Below are positions 53,001 to 62,000 of a stretch of 64,000 nt of DNA, one piece after another. Location of the stretch: contig RCAB01000007.1 in NCBI GenBank assembly GCA_003640385.1, forward strand, positions 124,001-188,000, written 5' to 3'. The first letter of the stretch is position 1. Each line of letters opens with the position of its first letter. This DNA is from Setaria digitata (taxonomy: Eukaryota > Nematoda > Chromadorea > Rhabditida > Setariidae). Made by a program: the position numbers and the translations under genes. The notes beneath the pieces were generated by a model. That model saw only the letters and a list, made by a program, of their open reading frames with translations, searched no databases and was not told the origin of the DNA.

Positions 53001-56000
53001 TTCTTATCTCTCTTCTGTAAGAATTTCAAACTCTTCTAGCTAAATATCACATTTCTCCATGATATTACTAACAAGTTACATTTTGTCCATATTTTTACAG
53101 TTAGAATTGCCTTAGCAATGGCTAGTATGAAAAAATTTTTCTAACATATAACCACTTTATGCGTTATTAATATTGCATTCGTCAGATTTGTTTTCCTGAA
53201 TGAATTGAATTTTAAATATGAAGTCTAGATTGAGATTGCCAAGAGAGTTTATAAATCTCATGGTACAGAAAAACTTTAGAAAGAAATTCACAAAGAAAAA
53301 ATGATTTAAAAAGAAAGTTTATAAATCTCATATTGTTGATTTGCCAAAAAAAACAACGACAAATTTAATTAGTTATCCTCTCCCAATAACATCGAGATTG
53401 TAAAGTTGAATTGTTTATTGCTTAGATTGTATAGATGCTTATATTTATCTCTAAACTAGTTATAGCTTTATTTATTTATAGATATGAATAACTTTTATTT
53501 GCCTATCGGTTGGGTTATTTATTTTTGAATTATCAGTGCTTGATTTTGTTAGCCTTTAAAAAATGAGCCAAGGACATATTTTTATTAGTGGAAGTAGAAT
53601 ATCACTCATTTTTACTCAGTTTCGATAATCATTTCAGATCTACGATAATTAGATGGCGATTTTCTGTTAATTTCATGTTTACGAAGCATAGATTGTTCAG
53701 TTGGATGGGCCTTTCTAAATCTCTCTAATAAATTATACTTCGATTTGTTTCCTTTCTACGATTTTCTATTTTTTATTACTTTTGAATTGCAAAAAAAAAG
53801 AAAAGAAATTTGTGGAATTTCTTTTAAATCAATTTCAATTTTCAATTTTATGTTAAAATTTCATGAACACAAATAGTTTCTCCTAATTGCAAACCCTGCA
53901 GTAAAATAATTTCCTATTTTTGCTTCTGCAATATTTATTTGTACTTTCTTCATTAACAGATTTCATTGCCTATGCTTTTTTTACCTGAATTTTTTTCATT
54001 TCGTTTTCTTTTTTTTTTTTTTTTTTTTTAATTTTTTACTGTTGCAAAGTACCACTGAATACTATTTCACTACTTGACAGAGAACAAAAGCTCAGAATTT
54101 ATTGTAAATGAAATTTGATTCTTTTTCAAGAGGATCGTTTAAATACTTTCTTAATTTAAATATAAATAAATTTAAATACTTTCTTTCCACAGCAGACGAG
54201 TTTGCTTATTTGGATCAAATTGATTGGAAGAGTAGAAAAAAAGTAAAGGATTTCTCATAGTTCTAGAAGTTTTATAGATTTCAACTCTACTTAATAATTT
54301 ACTTCAGAAAGAACAATTGTTGTTAGATTGTGACCCGTTTGTTGTTAATCAAACTCAATTATGAATTTATCATTCTTTGAGGCCAAAAAATATTTCCTGT
54401 ATCTATATGTTAGTTGGATTCTGGTTAATTTTAGATATTTTGAAGGCCTTGAAATCTTTTTAAAATAAAAAGTTGAGAGAGGTTGGTGTGATCTTCGGCC
54501 AACGTTTTTATATTTAAAAAATCTTGGATTACAATGATTTTTGCTAAATTCATTTGTCTCATAACATTCAAAACGCTTGACACCAGCCATATGAGCTGTA
54601 CAGATTTCGAATTTTTCCTTCCAGAAAGATCTAAACAAACTTTGCTTCATTCCAGTTCTGTTAACATCTGAAGTGCTTTATTTTCCACAATGCCAAAGTA
54701 GCATAAATTGAATTTTAAATAAATTCGCACTAGTAAAGCTTAAACAAAAATTTTTTTTTCGCAATACATTTTATGACGCACCATAATTTGTAAATCCTTC
54801 AATCGCTCTACAGCTAGATCGATCTCAAACTAAGTCTAAAATTATAAATTGCTTTCTTAATAGAAACCCTTATTTAAAACATTTGTGCCTCTCTACACTT
54901 TTCGAAAATGAATGACGTCGGATATCGTCTTCATTTAATTGCGCTCAAATAAATTAGCAAAAACGATTCCAGTATTAAGTAGTAAATATTTCGGAATGGT
55001 GGAACAACCTCAAGTTCAGCGATTTTCACCAATGTTCATGGAACGTCTACGTGTCTTTGTATGTTCCAATTGGTTTCAAGGCAGTTTTTTCAATGATTTT
55101 TTTACAGATTTAATTTTTACAAACTGTTTATATCATGTCAGCATAAAAAAAACCAATGCCGAATTATGTTCTGCTCTAGAATAACCTGTTTACCTTTATT
55201 CTGATTTTGATATTTACATCCAAATTGATGAATTGTTTTATGATATACCGATCAATAATCAATACATTACATTCAATAATTATAGCATACTATAGTAATT
55301 ACGTCATATGAAGAAAGAGAAACAGTATTGGATATCAATTAATAGCAGCTACTGTTGTAGCTAATCGTTTAATCATTCTTTTTTAAGTTTTTCATTCTTA
55401 ATCATTCTGAATTTGGATATTTTGGATAACAGTAACAACTGCTTTCATATCATAGCTGTTGTGAGTTATTTGTAATTGCCCATGATCGTTTTTGAATTCG
55501 AACTTGATCAATTCAAATTTCAGTTGTTTCAGTTGTACAAATTCAAAAATTCCTTTAATACTTTTCTTCATCTTAAATTAATGAAAATTTTTGAGTTTTT
55601 TTTTTTAGTATTAAACTGTATTTTAGAGACTTCTAAGTTATACAAATGTACTGTTTGAAGTCTTTCACAAATTTCAAAACAATTTAAAAAGCAGAAATTT
55701 CAAAATCATTGCCGTTTATTTTTCAGGAAGATCACCCGACGACAATTCACGGCGAAGCACAGAAATCTGTGATACAGTCTATTACACCTAGTTATAAGAG
55801 TGTTACTGAAAGACAAGTAAGTTTTTATAATTAGACTTAATAGCCTGAATTCTTATATCATTGGCAGCTTTCCGATGTTTTCCCTCTGTTGGCCTTTATT
55901 TGACCGTTGTTTTCTTGATCATTAAAGCTTCCTACTGTTTTTAAGAGTTGTAAACAAGCAGATTTAATACTCTTGACATGTTTATAGCTAAATCTTCTCT

Positions 56001-59000
56001 CTTCCAAATAATCTATTTACTTTAACAAAAAATAAGATTTTAGTTTTTATTAGTTCCAAATTTTTATTTAAATTAAAACAAAAACTTCTTAATGCCTTCA
56101 AAATAATGCGAAAACTAATATTCCAGGTGCAGAAAATAGATTTTGGGTCAGACTTAAATTTACCAGAAGCTGTCGGTGATTATAAGGTATGTTTTTTCAT
56201 GATGTTTGCTTTTACTTTTGTAGCGGTTTTGGAAATTGAACTTTGATGCCTAAAATTGCCTCCTTTATATAATATCACTGGGGATAAAGTTTTATTTGAT
56301 TTTAATTAATTTTTTTTAATTAATTGAAATTTTTTGTTCAAGTTAACAGACTCAGTTTGAGTAATTTATCAAAAAATTCCGAAATTTGCAATCAGTTTGA
56401 ATTTAAAAAATAAAACGTTGAATCCATTTTTTTTTAAACGGAAACTTGTAGTTCGCAGCCGCGGTAATTGCAGCTCTCAAAGTGTATATCGTCATTGCTG
56501 CGGTTAAAAAGCTCGTAGTTTGATCTGTGTCTCAGGACCTAGTCCATCCATTGGATGAGAACTGGACTCCTAGGCTAATATTGCCAATTTTCCCTCCCTA
56601 CTCTATTAGTTTTTAGGTGAAAGAAACACAAGACCATTTCAAACTACAAATTATCGACCCGAAAGTAACCTCAAATGCATCGATGCCAGCTTACAGTCGA
56701 GACATCCCACGGATTCAACAGCGAAATCTGGATTTCCCCAGCGAACATAGCAAAAGATCCTTTTTGAAATTGGAACCAATGCAGCAAAGGAAACTACGGG
56801 TATGCAGGGAAATTTTTAAATGTTTTTTTTGCTGTATGATAATGACAAGGATGAGAAGATTTTTGATAGATATTTCCAGCATCATCATCGGTTGCTATTT
56901 AAATTTGTTTATTGCGAAAGCCATACATGCATCTGTTTGCAACTCAGCAGCTCAGTTACTTCAAGTTTTCATTTCCGAACATGAAGAGACTAAATTTTTT
57001 CTTATTCGGGCCATATCTGTACTTTGCTGAAATTTCGTAATGGAAATATAATCCCTAATTTATCAAATAAAATGCTACTAACAAAATGAGGACTTATGAT
57101 TAGTAATTTTTGACAGGTTGGGCGAATTTTATTACAAGCTGGACTTAACTTTTCTAAATCAAATTTAATCATCCAAGAATGAATTGCAAACTTTCAGGCT
57201 GTGGAAACCCGACCTATCACAACCAGTGCCTATTTAACAGAGAGTTTGGATCGACACCGTGACATAGAAGCATCTCGGTTAAAAGATTATTTGAAAGCAC
57301 GCGAAAATGATGCTAATAAACCATGGGATAAACCCCAGTGGCCAGGGCCAAAGGTTGTGCAGATTTAATCAGTAGAATCTATGCAGATAAGACTGCTAAT
57401 TCATCCTAGAAAATTATAGCCTTAAAATCGAAATTAATATTTTGAAGAAGAAACCCTCTTCATTACTTTCAGGTTGCAAAGTCAAATGACCAGTCACTAA
57501 AGGAACTTGCTGAAATTAAAAAGGTAATTAATTTTTTTCTTCACCGAAGTGAGAGCAATTTAAATAATGCAAGACAACTGAAGTGAAGTAAAGAGTATAA
57601 GAATTCCAATAACTAAAAATATCCCTTTCGAAGAAGTCATTACATTTGGCCTCATAGAAAACGCACTAATTCTCATTTGAATGTGTTGCGGAAAAATAAT
57701 TTGCCTGTGATACATCACAAAGGTGTAGAAGAAAGCTGAAAGAAAATGAAAAAGGTGACCTTCAAATACGGGATCGAGAATGATTGTATGGGAGCTTCTT
57801 TCATGTTTATCAGTTTGCCTCTTTTATCACTTTATCCGTTTTTATCACTAATTTCATATATTCTTGAATAGAATTAAAAGTATTCAATTAGTACTTTTTA
57901 TCTTCCTCATCAGTTAATCCAATTCTTCTCAACAGATAACTATGCAAATTTTCTGATTTCAGACTATCGAAACTCTCCAAAAGGTATGATTTTTTATTTA
58001 TTTTTTATCAGTTTGAACTCTCTGCGTCTAAACTTTTCAACTATATTCGTCTTGTCCTGTGTTTCACAGTTCAATTTTTGTGACTGTTTTTTGCATTTTA
58101 ATTATTCTAGTTAATAGGCTATTTGTGTCAAGTACCTTCACTCTACTGGTATTTCTAATTAGTTGCAGAAACTTCACAAAAAAAAAATTCAATGCTAATG
58201 ACAGATTTATTACGGTTATTTTTGTATCCCTACAGGAAACTAATGTGAAGCTCCAGAATACACTAATTAAGAAATATTTGTTATACTTCCTTTCAATATT
58301 TTTTCTCAAATTGTTTTCTAACTACTGTGTCTTCAAACTTTTCAAATTCCGGAAAGTTTGTTTTTCTCGAGTTTAGTTCAGATTGATTTCTCGATCTACT
58401 GCGTCATAATTTTTCCTGCCAAAATTTTTTATTCTTTTGCTTGTTATGTGTTTGTTAATCTAAGTTGGAGCTGAGACTAAAAGGCTTGGTAAGAGTCAAA
58501 AAGGCATAAAAAGATACAGCGGGAAAAGAATATATTGAAAAGTGATGGAAAGACGCTGATGTGATATCAGAACTGATGAATGGTCTCGAGATGGAAATCG
58601 AGAATCGTAGTTTGAATGAAAAATGAATTATTTCATGCGCATTTTTCGAACATTTCGCTGTACCGTGATCATCCACGTACGTTTCTTTCCTTATTTTTGC
58701 ACAGGATCAAATTTTTATATATTTTTGATGTGGTATAATTCACTTTCAAAAAATATATATAAATAATTTGCTATTTTTTTTAAATTATAAATTCACTTTC
58801 AGTTAAACCTGTAGTTTAGTAGTCCTTATAGTTAACTAATTTACTTTTAATTTACTTAGTTATGTGATGTGATGATTATCAAGCTCCAGAAGATGCTTCA
58901 CAAACATAGTAAATTACTTGTCGATAAATACTAGAGAGGCTGAAAATATTTTATGCAATCAACGAATGCTTTGCATTTTTTAAATAATGGCAAACAGAAA

Positions 59001-62000
59001 ATATACAGTGCATAGAAGCCAGTATTTGTGCAAATATTAGCATTTAAACATAGCACTGGATATTTAATAAATATCTAGTGTTTTTTAATAAATGAAATTT
59101 CAAAAAAATTAATCGAGCTATCGAATAATCAGCTAATTTGGCAACAAGATCATCAAGTAATTGTTTTAATTTTTAAATTAGCTTGATCTATTTAAAAGAT
59201 TTTTTTTTTGTATATCTCATAGGAATCTTGAACTTTTTTGAAGCATTTCTTCCTGCTATTAGAACTTTTTCTATTCTTTTAGATTTCATCTTCCTCCTAT
59301 CACCTGCCTGCTTCAGATTATCAAAACTCGTCTTTTCTTACAGTGAAATTTACAAACTTATTGATGCTGATTCGTTCAAGATGATCTTGAAAGTATGCAA
59401 AGGCCAGAGCGATAGCTTTTGTATTTCTATTCCATCTCTGCACAGTTCCACCTTCTTTTCAACCATTTCCTCTGATTCCATTCTCAAAATTCATATAAAA
59501 TCCTTGTATTCTAGAAAACATGTATCTTTAGCTAGAAGATGTTGTCGGTAGAATAAGAGGAAGCGCTGTTAATATTAATTTGATACTTACAAAAGTACAT
59601 ATCATCGAGATATTTCTATTCATATCTCAATAAAATTTCCAAATACACCAACTGACTGAATCTTTTTTCCTTTTTACTTTTCAGTTTTTATATAAAAATA
59701 AACTGTTCGAAATATAGACCGCTGTATTGACCGATATAGTGCATCAACATCAGTGAGTAATTATTGTGTGACAGTCACATCGATATCTTATGAGGAACTT
59801 TTATGTCCTGCAAATTGTCCTCATAAAATTCCGAATTCGTTTGTTTTGAACTAATTTGTCTGAGATAGTTCTTCTAGATTATTCGTGCTTTCACTCAGTC
59901 TTCACTTAAAAAGTTATGAGAAGCAGGGAAAATTTGTGGTTCTTATGGGCAGTGAAAAATGAAGTCGTTTGTCCCATTTATGTCATGTTAAAAAGTGAAT
60001 TGGTGCTTGATTCTGTCTCTTTTTCTGCAGTTTGAGTTGGCAGTGTAAAAATTTGAAACTTGAATCGAACAGGATTTAAAACTTAAAGCTGTGCAAAGAT
60101 CAAACTGCTTGGAAACATCTGTTGTTCAGGAAATAAAATCCCTACTGTGAGCTCTACTCCTAGCTGTAATGCTTTATTTAGCATTTGTGTAATTAGCTTT
60201 TTTTCCCTTTAATTCATTAGAAGGAATATGAGGACGGACATTTAGAAGTTCTCTGCGAGATGGAATTTGGATGAGTGGCTTGAATGTACCTGTCAGTTGA
60301 AGCTATTCAACATTGCTCTCATCCGTCGTTTCACCTCTCGAAATTTGTTGGCTTTTTGAGATGTCTCTGCTGCTTTGTCTGTACTGCTGGAAAGTTTGTT
60401 TGCTAAAGCACCTGCAATTGAGAGCTATAAATTTTTGTGATGCTAAGCTTATCGAATACCGTTCTTGTACAGAATGAATTTTTGTGTGTCTGTCTGTACG
60501 TGTGTATGTTGGTAAGTTTGCGCATACCTTGTCGTTCAGTGTATGTGAGTGACTTTATGAAAGTGTTTTTTCAAGTGAGCTAGCTAAGAGTGTAGTTGAA
60601 TGGTTCATTTCTGTATTACTGCTACTCCCTGATTTGAGGATGCTCGAGCTAACTTTATCGCGGTTGAACTACCTGAAGTAGTTATCAGGTCATCTGTTAA
60701 CTATCGTACTTAGGAATCTTCGTTCTGTGATTTGGTTACATTGACAACAATGGTGACAGTCGAAGTGCTGATATGATTCAAATGGTGTCAGCTCCTTTTC
60801 CTCTATCACACTAACTCTGATTCAACAGTGTGTAAACTTAAGACTAGTACAGCACACGATTAATTTGTCATCACAAACAATAGCTGTTTTTGTGAAATGT
60901 CGGTTTGAAAGCGTCCAACAGGAGATCTGCAGAAATGCAAGGATTTTCCGTAGCTGTGGGCTGCCATTGCTATTTCTGTTTTTGAGTTCTGCTACTATTT
61001 ATTTTCATCAATGGATCGAAATAATTCAAAAATCAGAGACTTTTGGATCGAATTATTTGTCTCCATGTGTAAATTGTCTCTTTTACACGATGCCTAATAA
61101 CGGAACTCCACCAGTAAATCATCCAACAAGCCATGACGACTTCTTTACCTTTTCACCGGATTCAGTAATTAAACGGACTCAGAGTGCATGGTCCATAACC
61201 CGTGATAACCCATTGCAACCTGAATTTTCCCAATCCGAATTTCTAGGACATGATGTCACAAGTCATCCTTTGACACAATCATTTAACTCTTCAAACCAAG
61301 CTTCGCAACAGCAAATCTTAAGAGAGCCTTCATCGTTGTATTTTGATGATCGTCGATATCGTTTTCTCCGGACGTTTACGCCAGCTCCTTATCGTTCGCC
61401 CCTTCATACTTCTACAACTTCTTTGCCTGATATCAAAGAGGTCACTACCGAAGAAAATGATAGTAGCTGTAGCAGTTCCATGGAACAGGATAAAAACGCT
61501 GTTATGGGTAGAAATACTCGAAAGTCTTCGGAACAGGTTTTCAGTAGCAAATTCTTAACTATTCAATGGCTTATTGCCTCTTTAATTTTAAAAGGAGATT
61601 GAGACTAATACAAGTAAATAAGGGAATAAACTCAGACAATACTTTTGGAAAATGTGTTATTCAACAGGCTTTAAAGATGCAAAGGAAAATTTTCCCCGTT
61701 TGTCCAATTAACCAGGAGCTAAATAGTGAGTTAATTCGAACAAATTCTCATTAGAGATTTTATTTTTGCTTTCCATTATCTAAAAGACAGTTTTGTTGTC
61801 ACAATTCCAGCTGACTATTTTATCATTCTTTCTTCAGCAAATTTAACAAATGATGTAAAGAAATTAGGATACGTCAAAATAAATTAAATTAAATTATTTT
61901 TCAACTAAAGTAATAGCTGGCTTAATGAAGGTCGTGTTCGACATGCTTATGCAATAAATAGTTCATTAGTAAATAGCATATTCTTTTTATTATGAATAGT

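Noticed and set aside
54345..54650. 101-codon minus-strand frame
   Set aside because: It lies antisense within a gene C intron, with no start context, splice sites or homology.
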